A DNA stretch of 64,000 bases, taken from assembly GCA_937916515.1 (NCBI GenBank), contig CALFSX010000213.1, forward strand, positions 1-64,000, read 5' to 3'. The notes under the pieces were generated by a model. That model searched no databases, was not told the origin of the DNA, and saw nothing but the letters and a program-made list of their open reading frames with translations. Positions 27,558-36,700 of this stretch are shown piece after piece; the first letter of the stretch is position 1; each line of letters starts with the position of its first letter. The translations under genes were made by a program, and so were the position numbers. Source of the stretch: an uncultured Planctomycetaceae bacterium. GTDB taxonomy: Bacteria > Planctomycetota > Planctomycetia > Planctomycetales > Planctomycetaceae.

Positions 27558-28604
27558 ATGGGTAAGTTCAGACAATTTCTATTTGGTACGCTTACAGGTG
27601 CTTGCCTTGTGTTTGTGGCGTTGCAATATCACGTCGTGCAGACTCATCAAGGCTTTCGGGTTGTGCCGCGGACGCCTCAGCATTCCATCGGGTTGGCTTT
27701 TATTGACATTCGCAGCTGGGATGCTGCTGACTGGGCGGATCGTCCAGAAGTTGCTCGCGCGTTTGTCGCAAACGGGTCTGCCGATCTGGTCGCCGGTTCT
27801 GTGACAGAAGGCCTGATGGAATCCGTTTCGTCTGGAAGTCCGATCGATCAACTGCGAGGGAAACTGAATCTGCCTTCATCCAGTGCCGGAGGCAGCGATT
27901 CAATGTTTGATGCTCCCGGATTTTTGCCCATCGGAAAGGAATCCTCAGGTATCCCACAATCGGATTTTGATGATTTGCTTTCAACGCCTTTTCCACTGGA
28001 CCCCAAGTTGAAAGATCCACTAGACGCGGCATTCAAAAACAATCCACTGCCATCAACGCCGCGAGCATCAACCACGGTTGCTAAGCGGCCTGATCTTGAC
28101 GTCAACGACGTGTTTACGTCGGGTGTGGCTGGTTTGACAGACGCCTTTCAGCCAGCGGCTTCAACGCCACAAGTCGCAGTGGAGACAGCGAAGTCTGCAA
28201 CCAGTGCAGGCACAGGCATGTCTGCTCAACAGGAAGCAGAACTATTGGAACGCATGCTGTTTGGTGACAGCACCCCTGCCACAACTTCTTCTACTTCATC
28301 ATCACCGTCGAGCGGCGCTGGTATGTTTGAAGATGTCACCAACACACTTGAAAGCCGTGCAGCGGAAGCCATGCAGCGTGTGACGTCCGGAATTCGCGAT
28401 GAAGCCAATCAGGCCGTTCAGCAGTCGTCTACTTCACTTGATCGCTATGTGAGAGATCAGGTGAAGTCTTCGTTGCCGGAAAGCGTTTCCGGGATGTTCA
28501 ACGAAGATCTTGTGCCTGTTCCAACCGCCAACAGTTCTGGAACCAGCGTTATTCCGGAAGCGATCAAAGCTTTGCAAAATGGCTTTGATCCGTTTCTTGA
28601 GTAG
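27558..28604 (+). CDS. One-TM planctomycete hypothetical protein
   Basis: 348 residues from MGKFRQFLFGTLTGACLVFV; an in-frame ATG at 27480 would add 26 residues. A short TM segment at ~8-25 is followed by YHVVQTHQGFRVVPRTP and FIDIRSWDAADWADRPEVA, which resembles the conserved start of a planctomycete family of unknown function. The rest is low-complexity, rich in Ser, Pro, Thr and Ala, with a helical part (~240-300). Probably membrane-anchored with an extracytoplasmic tail. It converges with dnaB, 48 bp between stops. Confidence 0.6.
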   Translation: MGKFRQFLFGTLTGACLVFVALQYHVVQTHQGFRVVPRTPQHSIGLAFIDIRSWDAADWADRPEVARAFVANGSADLVAGSVTEGLMESVSSGSPIDQLRGKLNLPSSSAGGSDSMFDAPGFLPIGKESSGIPQSDFDDLLSTPFPLDPKLKDPLDAAFKNNPLPSTPRASTTVAKRPDLDVNDVFTSGVAGLTDAFQPAASTPQVAVETAKSATSAGTGMSAQQEAELLERMLFGDSTPATTSSTSSSPSSGAGMFEDVTNTLESRAAEAMQRVTSGIRDEANQAVQQSSTSLDRYVRDQVKSSLPESVSGMFNEDLVPVPTANSSGTSVIPEAIKALQNGFDPFLE

Positions 28605-28652
28605 TTAAAACCTGCTGCAGCTATCTTTCAGATCTTTGTTTGTTGCCTGTGG

Positions 28653-30089
28653 CTATAGATGGTCGAACTGAGTGTCTGCCATAGGACTATAGTCTTCAAA
28701 CCGCATGAATTCCTTCCGCCATGTGAGCCGGATAATTCCAGTCGGCCCACTTCGATGTTTGGCGATTACGATCTCTGCTTCGCCCGGTCGGTCTTCGGGA
28801 TCATACGCGTCGGGACGATGCAGGAACATTACCATGTCGGCGTCCTGTTCGATGGATCCGCTTTCTCGAAGGTCGGCAAGACGTGGTCGCTTGTCTTCAC
28901 GAAGTTCCACGCCTCGGTTCAGCTGAGCAAGAGCAATCACAGGCACGCGAAGTTCTTTCGCAAGAAACTTCAGCCGGCGAGAAATCCCCGCAATCTGCTG
29001 TTCGCGAGGTGCGCTTTTGTCTTCGGGTTCGATGAGCTGCAAATAGTCGATGATGATCACGCCCAGAGGACTCTTGCGGTGAAGTCGTCGAGCAAGTGCG
29101 GCCACCTGAGCCATCGTGCGTCCAGGCTTGTCATCGATAAACAACGACAACCTTGCAAGATCGTCTGACGCCATCATCAACTGATCGCGTTGTGTTGCGG
29201 TGAGGTTTCCCGATCGCAGATCGTGGCCGTTGACTTTGGCCGTAATACACAACAGACGTTCGGCGAGTTCCAGGTTGGACTGTTCCAGACTGAAGAACAA
29301 AACGCCCTTTCCGTCGCGGGCAACGGCTTCCGCTACGTTACACACAAAGGCCGTCTTACCCATGGACGGTCGAGCTGCAAGGATGATTAATTCTGTCGGC
29401 TGCAGACCGGTTGTATGTTCGTCCAGGTCGGTGAATCCCATGGTTGTTCCAGAGACGTCACCTTCCTTGTTCATGCGTTCGTCGATGCGATGAAAAGCAT
29501 CCATAAGGATGTCGCTGATGGCGATATTGCCACCACCTTCCTGCTGCTCAACGATGCTGAAGATATCGCGTTCTGCCTTTTGCAGAAGATCTTCAATGTC
29601 TGTTGTAAGATCATAACTTTCGGCCAGGATCTCTGTGCAGGCATAGATCAGAGTTCGCTGCATCCACTTTTCGCGGACGATGTTGGAATAATACTTTACG
29701 TGCGCGGCGTGTGGTACGGCTTCAAGTATTTCCGCAAGGTAAGCGGCTCCGCCAATTTCTTCGAACTCATTGCGTCGCATCAGTTCGTTGGCGAGCGTCA
29801 CAGCATCGATTCCTCGCACGTTGTTTTCGTGCAGATGCCGGATGGAGTTGTAGATCTTCTGGTGGGCGTCGCTGTAGAAGTAGTCCTGCTTGATGATTTC
29901 ACCCACATCATCGATTGCTTCGTTCAGCAGCATGATACTGCCCAATACGCCGCGTTCAGCGTCAAGGTTCTGGGGTGGAAGTCTTAGCTGATCGTGGACG
30001 TTGGGGGTTTTCTTCTTGCGACCTTTCGACTTCTGAAAGCCAGGTTTTTGCTGGGAGTTTTCGTCCTGCCAATTCGAACCGGCTGCCAT
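28653..30089 (-). CDS. dnaB: Replicative DNA helicase DnaB
   Basis: 478 residues from MAAGSNWQDEN; an upstream in-frame ATG at 30122 is less likely. N-terminal domain: PPQNLDAERGVLGSIMLLNEAID. The RecA-like helicase domain has Walker A ARPSMGKTAFVCNVA, Walker B GVIIIDYLQLIEP, and the C-terminal DLRESGSIEQDADMVMFLHR and IIRLTWRKEFMRFED, as in DnaB. The hexamer unwinds the replication fork. The basic N-terminal extension (residues ~15-32) before the family start is longer than in E. coli. It lies after rplI, but a strong terminator separates them. Confidence 0.95.
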   Translation of the reverse strand: MAAGSNWQDENSQQKPGFQKSKGRKKKTPNVHDQLRLPPQNLDAERGVLGSIMLLNEAIDDVGEIIKQDYFYSDAHQKIYNSIRHLHENNVRGIDAVTLANELMRRNEFEEIGGAAYLAEILEAVPHAAHVKYYSNIVREKWMQRTLIYACTEILAESYDLTTDIEDLLQKAERDIFSIVEQQEGGGNIAISDILMDAFHRIDERMNKEGDVSGTTMGFTDLDEHTTGLQPTELIILAARPSMGKTAFVCNVAEAVARDGKGVLFFSLEQSNLELAERLLCITAKVNGHDLRSGNLTATQRDQLMMASDDLARLSLFIDDKPGRTMAQVAALARRLHRKSPLGVIIIDYLQLIEPEDKSAPREQQIAGISRRLKFLAKELRVPVIALAQLNRGVELREDKRPRLADLRESGSIEQDADMVMFLHRPDAYDPEDRPGEAEIVIAKHRSGPTGIIRLTWRKEFMRFEDYSPMADTQFDHL

Positions 30090-30138
30090 GAAATAGTTCT
30101 CCGTCCTGAAGGCCACGCGCAAGAAAGAAGGCTATGAG

Positions 30139-30177
30139 CAAAAAATCCTCAGACAGGATAAACTGCCTGAGGATTTA
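30139..30177 (-). terminator. Rho-independent terminator between rplI and dnaB
   Basis: On the minus strand AAATCCTCAGGCA pairs with TGTCTGAGGATTT around a short loop and continues into T's (six in all). It lies about 60 bp after the rplI stop and 50 bp before the dnaB start, so dnaB needs its own promoter or read-through. Confidence 0.8.
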
Positions 30178-30234
30178 GAATTTTAAGATGGCCGTTTTCA
30201 CAGCCGATGTGGGCAGCTTGTGCAGCCCAGAGCG

Positions 30235-30741
30235 TTACGCTCCGGTGGCTGATGGAACAACCCATACCTTGACTTCGGTCTGTACCTTTTCGTGAAGCTT
30301 AAGCTTAACGGTGTACATACCAAGTTCTTTGATGGCACCGTCCAGGCGAACCTGATCCGCTTCGATTGGGTGACCAGCGGCCTTCAGAACATCACTGATG
30401 TCCTTGGCCATTACAGAACCGTACAGAGCGTTGTCTGCTGTCGCGTGAGCTTCGATTGTGGCGCTGTACTTGCTGACAGCATCGGCAATCTTCGTAAGCT
30501 GTCGAATGCGGCTGGATTCGATGGCCTTCAGCTTCTCTTTGTGTAGCTCAACCATCTTTTTGTTTTCTTCGGACGCAACAGTTGCGAGTCCGTGTGGCAG
30601 CAGATAGTTGCGTGCGTAGCCGGGCTTTACCTTTACGATATCGCCACGCTTGCCAAGATGCTCAATGTCGTGAACAAGTAGTACTTCGGCTGAGCCGTTT
30701 GTTGAACCAGCGACACCGCGTGGTCGAGTTGTATGAACCAT
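30235..30741 (-). CDS. rplI: 50S ribosomal protein L9
   Basis: 168 residues from MVHTTRPRGVAG; an in-frame start at 30777 is possible. The N-terminal RNA-binding domain reads VLLVHDIEHLGKRGDIVKVKPGYARNYLLPHGLA, a clear L9 signature, followed by the connecting helix and C-terminal domain (ADNALYGSVMAKDI). There are about 18 residues before the usual L9 start, so the protein has a short N-terminal extension or the true start is later, although no Met is available. It follows ssb with 153 bp between; rpsR, often in this position, is absent. Confidence 0.95.
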   Translation of the reverse strand: MVHTTRPRGVAGSTNGSAEVLLVHDIEHLGKRGDIVKVKPGYARNYLLPHGLATVASEENKKMVELHKEKLKAIESSRIRQLTKIADAVSKYSATIEAHATADNALYGSVMAKDISDVLKAAGHPIEADQVRLDGAIKELGMYTVKLKLHEKVQTEVKVWVVPSATGA

Positions 30742-30894
30742 GATTTGAGTCCCTTGAATATCTGCTGCAATCAACAATGACTGCGATGTCTACTTTTGAA
30801 AACTTATGTCAGGGACAGGTCCCTGATTCAATTTCGAGCGGTCTGTTGGAATGCTTCCGCTATTGCTCAGAAAATGTATCGAATTAAATTCTAA

Positions 30895-31401
30895 CTAAAA
30901 TGGCACTTCATCGTCAGATGCGCCGGCTGGCGGATCATCGTAAAACGCCTGGTCCGGAGACCGCGAAGATGTTGTACTTGGTGTTGATGGAGCAGTGTTC
31001 GCACTTTGCTGTGGCCTGCTCATGCCGCCACCTCCGCCCGGAGCACCACTACCTCCGCCTTCAGCTCTGCCGCCCAGCATCTGAAGCGTTTCACCAACGA
31101 CTTTCAGTTTCGAGCGTTTCTGTCCGGATTCCTTGTCTTCCCATTGATCCAGTTGAAGTCTACCTTCGATTAGTACCGGTCGTCCTTTGGCAAGGTACTC
31201 ACCCGCGACTTCAGCCGTTCTTCCCCACAAAGTCACGTCGATAAACGTTGTTTCTTCTTTGCGTTCGTTGGAACTCTTGTCCATCCAGCTGCGGTTGACC
31301 GCCAGCCCGATTTCGGCCACAGCCGTACCGCCGGTGGTATAGCGGACTTCCGGGTCGCGGGTCAGATTTCCAACCAGAATGACTTTATTGAACGATGCCA
31401 T
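30895..31401 (-). CDS. ssb: Single-stranded DNA-binding protein
   Basis: 168 residues from [21 protein letters not shown]; an in-frame ATG at 31479 is rejected because this Met matches the family start. OB-fold: [46 protein letters not shown] Gly- and Ser/Thr-rich linker (residues ~112-155) leads to the acidic tip DDEVPF, which in SSBs recruits replication and repair proteins. It is encoded between rpsF and rplI, as is typical. Confidence 0.95.
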   Translation of the reverse strand: MASFNKVILVGNLTRDPEVRYTTGGTAVAEIGLAVNRSWMDKSSNERKEETTFIDVTLWGRTAEVAGEYLAKGRPVLIEGRLQLDQWEDKESGQKRSKLKVVGETLQMLGGRAEGGGSGAPGGGGGMSRPQQSANTAPSTPSTTSSRSPDQAFYDDPPAGASDDEVPF

Positions 31402-31504
31402 GGTGCCCTCTCGAACCAGGACAGAAGAAACATTCAGGGAGTGAGAGTAACCACAGCAGTTGCGACAGTTGAGTCGCAACTAAGCTGTCCCCCGACAACA
31501 GTAT

Positions 31505-31918
31505 CTATTCTTCAGCTTCAGCGGGTGCTTCAGGTGTCTCTTCATCTTCGGCAGGTACACTGTGAACGCCATTCAACGCATCAACCATGGCGTTGAACAG
31601 TTCCGGTGTGTGCTTGATGATCAGCTGGCGAATAACTGTTTCGCTAAGGTGGCACTGTCGAACAACCACGTCCATTCCACTGCTTGGCATGCGGAAGCAA
31701 ACGACGTAGTGCAGACCTTTGCGGTGTCCGCTGATTTCGTAGGCCAGTTTGCCGTCCTGCCACGGGCGGTGAGCAACGATTGTGGCACCCGCTTTTTGCA
31801 AGATCGTCAGAATGGCGTTGATTGTTGCGTCCGGATCGTTGGCAAACTGTGAGCTGCCAACAAGGAACATGCCTTCGTAGAGATGTTCGTTAACTGTTTT
31901 TACTTCTGCGACTGACAC
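31505..31918 (-). CDS. rpsF: 30S ribosomal protein S6
   Basis: 137 residues if the GTG at 31918 is used; the open frame can begin at TTG 31924, but GGGAG lies only a few bases before TTG and about nine before GTG. Family signature: HLYEGMFLVGSSQFANDPDATINAI, WQDGKLAYEISGHRKGLHYVVCF. S6 binds 16S rRNA with S18. The acidic tail (PAEDEETPEAPAEAEE) extends beyond the folded core, as in other S6 proteins. Its S18 partner gene is not in this cluster. Confidence 0.93.
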   Translation of the reverse strand: MSVAEVKTVNEHLYEGMFLVGSSQFANDPDATINAILTILQKAGATIVAHRPWQDGKLAYEISGHRKGLHYVVCFRMPSSGMDVVVRQCHLSETVIRQLIIKHTPELFNAMVDALNGVHSVPAEDEETPEAPAEAEE

Positions 31919-32019
31919 CAGCAATTACTCCCAAGGATACGTTTTATTTGGTGATACTCGGTGATTAGAGATCACCTGATCGTCCGGAATCTATTCTCAA
32001 CTTACAAATCACAAAGCAG

Positions 32020-32595
32020 TCATGCTTCTTCAGATTGCCGATTGTATTTGTTCATCGTGGGTTCGATTCCTTCGGAAACCCAGTTCTCAACAGAATCAGC
32101 CGCACGGACCACAGCCAACTCAATCGGGTCCTTTTCGGTGTCGCGGAATTTTCCGAGCACCCAGGACGTCACATCCATCTTTCCAGGCGGTCGATCAATT
32201 CCAAGTCTAAGTCGTGGAAAAGTCTCTTGCCCAAGGCGTTGAATGATATCACTCAACCCCTTCTGACCACCGGCTGACCCCGATGGTTTCCATCGAAGTT
32301 TTCCAGTCGGCAGATTCATGTCGTCGCAGACGACCACGATTTCTGACATTTCAGGCTGATAGAAACGAACAAACTGCCAAACCGACTCGCCGCTGCGATT
32401 CATATAGGTGAGAGGTGCGATTAACAGCACTTTCTCGCCACGAATCTGAACATCGTAAAAATCAGCTTGATACTTGTTCTGAGGCTTTCCAGCACCAAAA
32501 CGCTTTGCAAGTTCGGCCACAACGTCAAATCCAACGTTGTGGCGTGTTCCTGCATATTTTTCGCCCGGGTTTCCAAGGCCGACGACAAGTCTCAT
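32020..32595 (-). CDS. pth: Peptidyl-tRNA hydrolase
   Basis: 191 residues from MRLVVGLGNPGEKY; an ATG at 32622 would add nine. The enzyme cleaves peptidyl-tRNA released from stalled ribosomes. Motifs: GLGNPGxxYxxTRHNVGF with the catalytic His, VLLIAPLTYMNRSGESV, VVCDDMNLPTGKLRWKPSGS and AGGQKGLSDII. The order rplY-pth-rpsF matches many bacterial genomes and suggests a translation-fidelity operon. Confidence 0.95.
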   Translation of the reverse strand: MRLVVGLGNPGEKYAGTRHNVGFDVVAELAKRFGAGKPQNKYQADFYDVQIRGEKVLLIAPLTYMNRSGESVWQFVRFYQPEMSEIVVVCDDMNLPTGKLRWKPSGSAGGQKGLSDIIQRLGQETFPRLRLGIDRPPGKMDVTSWVLGKFRDTEKDPIELAVVRAADSVENWVSEGIEPTMNKYNRQSEEA

Positions 32596-32631
32596 GGCTG
32601 GGAAGTCCGAACTACTCCGCAAACTCTTCTG

Positions 32632-33213
32632 TTACTCACTGACAGCTGCAGTTGCCGCCGCAGCTTTCTTTGGATCGTACAGTTCCACAACTTTGGTGCT
32701 CGGATCGGTGTCAATTTTGACGCCTTCCGGAGTACGCAGGCTGCTGACGCTGACTGAATCGCCGATTTTCAAAGGACCAACTCGCACAGCGATTGTCTTT
32801 GGCACTCGAAATTCAGGGCAAGTGACAGAAACTCTTTTGATGAACTGTCGAATCTGACCGCCGTCTTTCAAGCCAAGAGGCTCGCCGCGCAGTTCCAGAG
32901 GGACTTCAACGGTGACAATTGCATCTGGATCGACGCGTTTCAGGTCAACGTGCTTCACGTGTGTGCTGAAAATGTCCCATTGAAGTTCCTGAACGACTGC
33001 TTTTTCGACAGCTCCGTTCAGTTCGACGTCAACAACGCGCGAACCGCCGGCAACCAGCTTTTCAACAGCGTCTGAAGTAACCGTCAGGTTGACTGATTCT
33101 TTTTTGAATCCGTACAGGTTCGCCGGTACAAGGCCCTGTTTTCGAAGTCGTTTACTACCCGCAGAACCGAGAATATCACGAGTTTCTGCTGACAGACGAA
33201 AGTCTTCCGCCAT
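32632..33213 (-). CDS. rplY: 50S ribosomal protein L25/general stress protein Ctc
   Basis: 193 residues, the long CTC/TL5 form. N-terminal L25 domain (FRLSAETRDILGSAGSKRLRKQGLVPANLYG) binds 5S rRNA; the C-terminal beta domain follows (VEVPLELRGEPLGLKDGGQIRQF). It is the first gene of the rplY-pth-rpsF-ssb-rplI cluster. The gap to pth is only 36 bp, which supports co-transcription. An 8-bp inverted repeat in its leader (33255-33292) may matter for regulation. Confidence 0.93.
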   Translation of the reverse strand: MAEDFRLSAETRDILGSAGSKRLRKQGLVPANLYGFKKESVNLTVTSDAVEKLVAGGSRVVDVELNGAVEKAVVQELQWDIFSTHVKHVDLKRVDPDAIVTVEVPLELRGEPLGLKDGGQIRQFIKRVSVTCPEFRVPKTIAVRVGPLKIGDSVSVSSLRTPEGVKIDTDPSTKVVELYDPKKAAAATAAVSE

Positions 33214-33738
33214 GTCTTTGTTTCCTAATCATTTAAAACGTCAAAAACTGATAAGTCGCTGGATTACAGCTGTTTCCGGGTTACCCAGCGACAGCAATCT
33301 GCGTTAAAACCGAGTTTCGCCAATAAAGCTCTGTTTTCGGCTCCGAAGAGTCACGTCATCAGTTGCAATAGCGCGGATTTTCAGCCGGACGAGCGAAAGC
33401 GGAAACGGCGGAGGATACCTGGCAGCACCCTGCTCTTCAACACTAATGCTGGGATTCCTGGAGAACACTGCCCTTTCCTCTCCCGATCGTCGACTTTCAT
33501 CAGGCCGGGGCCTTAGTGCAAGTTACAGAAACAGAGTAACCGTCGTGGTCGACTTCGGTTATCCCAAACACCGTAAAATGCAGCGTTCTTGGCCTTAGTT
33601 TGACCAAATTCGCTATTCGCAGCGTTCGACTTTCCGCCCCTTCGTGGAAGACGCCGCGTTCGTGGCGTAGAATAATCCTCATTCTTTGGAAGATCTTCTT
33701 CCCCGTGCTCTCACATTTCGTGGAAAGATCGGTCCGAA
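33214..33738. other. Divergent region upstream of rplY and the PQQ-repeat gene
   Basis: 525 bp. gtcgctgg (33255-33262) and ccagcgac (33285-33292) form an inverted repeat 42-79 bp before rplY. No gene is supported. Promoters for both sides should be here, but I could not assign them. Confidence 0.4.
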
Positions 33739-36700
33739 ATGCCAGCTTCCTTCAAACGCTTGTGGCTGCTGCCTTCGAGAACTGTGTTTTGGGGCGACCG
33801 CCACAATACCGGTTGTCGCCTGATTTTTCCGATTTGTATTTTTTTTGCAGCCGTATTTGCCGATGCTGCGGTCGCGGCTCCGCAGGATGAGCCAACGGAC
33901 GACGGTGCTGAGGTTCAATGGAATCTTGCTCAAACGCTGGCCACCGACCGCAATGTGCTGACCGCAATGGAATCTCACCGCAAGCGACTTGCAGCCAAAG
34001 AGTTCGCAGCAGCGGCTGACGACTTTCGGCGTCTTCGAACGGCTGATCCGTTTACGCTTGTACCTTCTCCCGCTTACCCGGGTGTATTCATCCCTTTGCA
34101 CAAAGCTTTGTTTGCCGTTGCCTGGGAAATTCCCCCGGACGTCGCACGGAATCTTGTTGAAACCGTTGAATCGGTAGCAGAAATCCAGTTGCAGTCGGTG
34201 TTGGATGAAGGAAAGTCCCGGTTGCTGCCCGCCGTTATCTGCCAGTTCGCGGGAACGAAGGCATCAATAAAGGCCCATTTTGTTCTGGCAAGAATTCACC
34301 TGAACCGAGGCAATCGAGAAGCCGCTGAGGAATGGCTACGCCCAATTTCGCGCCCCGGCATTCCCGCTGAATATCGGATTGCAGCAGAATCGATATTGGC
34401 GGACCTGTCTGCTGACAAACAGTCTTCTGCCACTGGTTCTTCTGCCACTGGTTCATCGAACGCCGTTCAGCAGATTCCGAAACACCTGGTATGGCAATCT
34501 CGAACTGCGGCGTCACCGAAACTGCGAGATCAAGTGGAGGTCTTCCAGAAAACCGCCTACGCAGCCGGAGTCGTGCCGGAAACAGTATGGGATGTGGTCG
34601 CACAAGGACAAACCGCTTTTCGCAGAACGTTGCGTGGGTTGGAGTGTATGGACATCACAACTGGAAGTGCGCGGTGGGAGTATCCAATAGGTTTCGGCCT
34701 TGATTCAATGATCTCGTCCAACAGAAGCAACGCCAGCGTATTCAATGAAGCGAAGCGTGATCCTTTGGCGACAGTCAGTTTTGCTCGCATGGACCAAAGC
34801 CCGTTCGCGAACGTGTTCTGCCGTGACAATCTTCTGGGTGGTGTGTGTCAGGACGCCAGTCGTGTTTACGCCGTGGCCACTGATAGCGAGTACCAGGCAT
34901 CGTCGTATTCCAATCGCGGTTTTCGACCGTCAGGGGCCAGCGGCTTTCAGGGCAACCGGCTGATTGCTCTTGATAAGGAAACGGGGGCTCGCATCTGGAG
35001 CCTTGGGCGAGCCACTTTTGAAGAACATTTAGGTGTCGCCGAATCTTCCTGTTGGATCGCGGGCTTGCCGGAAAAAAACGGCAAGCAACTGTATTGCGTT
35101 GTTGAATGGAATAGCGAAATACGCCTTGCTTGTATATCCGCCGAAACGGGTGAATTGAACTGGACGGTACCGCTGGCCTTTCCGGAACAAACCATTGATA
35201 AAGATGTTGTGCGCCGCTACTGGGCCGTTAAACCGCTTCGAGTGGGCGGGCTGATCTGGAGTTTAACAACGGCGGGTTCGTTGGTATGCGTGGATGAAGT
35301 CAGTCAGTCCATCGTCTATGCCACCGCGATTCAGGAGGAAAGCAGCACGGAAAGTCGGCCACCCACGGGAAGGGGCCAGCCAGTCGTGTTTACTCGACCC
35401 TTGGCGATGACCGGTCGTTGGCCGAAATCGCGAATCGTAGCGATTAATGGTGCGATTGTTGTGATGGCTCATGAATCGCACGACATCGTTGTGATCGAAC
35501 CTGAAAGTGGTGGCCTGATTAGACGGATTGAAGTCGAGCCAGGCACGGTCGTCGTGCATGTTGATGAAAAACAGATTGTCTTAGGCACGATCGGCGACCT
35601 GAAGTGTGTCGCCGCAAAATCGGGCAACCAGTTGTGGGTTCGGCCGCTCACCGAAACTCAGGGAGCTGTCACTGGTGAAGGAGTTCGCGTGGGTGCCAGG
35701 CTGCTTTGTCCCATGAGCACGGGGGCGATTGCGGCGGTTAATCTTTCATCGGGCGAATTTTCTGAAACGATCGATCAAGTGTTGCCCAAAGATGGCTGGG
35801 GTAAGCTGATGCTGCCTTCTGATTTGCAGGGAGACATTCTTTATACAGCGCCCGATCGAATGACGCGCCTGTCGTCGCAGCCGCCCACAACTGTGCCAGA
35901 AGATCCGTTGGAAGTCGCATCTGGTTTGATGGCCAGTGGGAAGTGGTTGAGTGCTTTAAAGATGGCAGAATCAGTGCCAGCCACTGATTCGTCTCGTGTT
36001 GAAGCTGACGACATCATTTTTCAGTCTCGATTGCAGTTGGCGGCTGAAGATCCGGATCGGTACCTTGCCGAACTCCTGCAGAGCCCGCTAAGTAATTCTC
36101 AGAAGCTTCAAGTGCAGGTCTTTGAAGCGTCTGTGTCGTTTAACGAACGTCGTTACGATGCTGCGACCGACCAATTGCTTGGCATTCTGGCGCTGAATAG
36201 CTCAATTTTGTCGATGCCAGCACCTCTTCAGTTGGCCGAATCCGAACGCCCTGTCAAAGCGGATGATTTTTCCAGAGCGGAATCGTCCGGGCAAACAAAA
36301 ATTCAGGCTGCATTGCCGCTGATTACCTGGGCCGCCACGCGTCTGAGTCAGTGTCTGGATCATGTCGCGTTGAACGACAGTCAAACAGAACGTCTTAGCC
36401 AGTTGCCGGACACCGTGCTGCTGTCAATTTATCACCCAGTTGTAACCACCACGCTTCGGCAGCGGGCTGAACAAACCGCTTCTGACGAAACCGCTCTGCA
36501 TTTGTTGCAACACAGCATCGCTGTGCATTCTAAGTTCGAACCGGGGCGTTCGGATGGAATTCAGCCCGAATTGCAGGTTCTGCAGGATCGCATCAAGTCG
36601 CGGCTTGCTTCGTTGAATGTTGGTAAAGCCCGACTTCCTTCAGAATCAGCCGTCCGTCGGCTGATTAGTGCGGTTGTCGCTGAATTTCCCGCTGACGTTA

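Noticed and set aside
32060-32090. tRNA T-arm-like sequence (gggttcgattcc)
   Set aside because: It lies inside pth, and flanking bases do not form the five-pair T stem or an acceptor stem.
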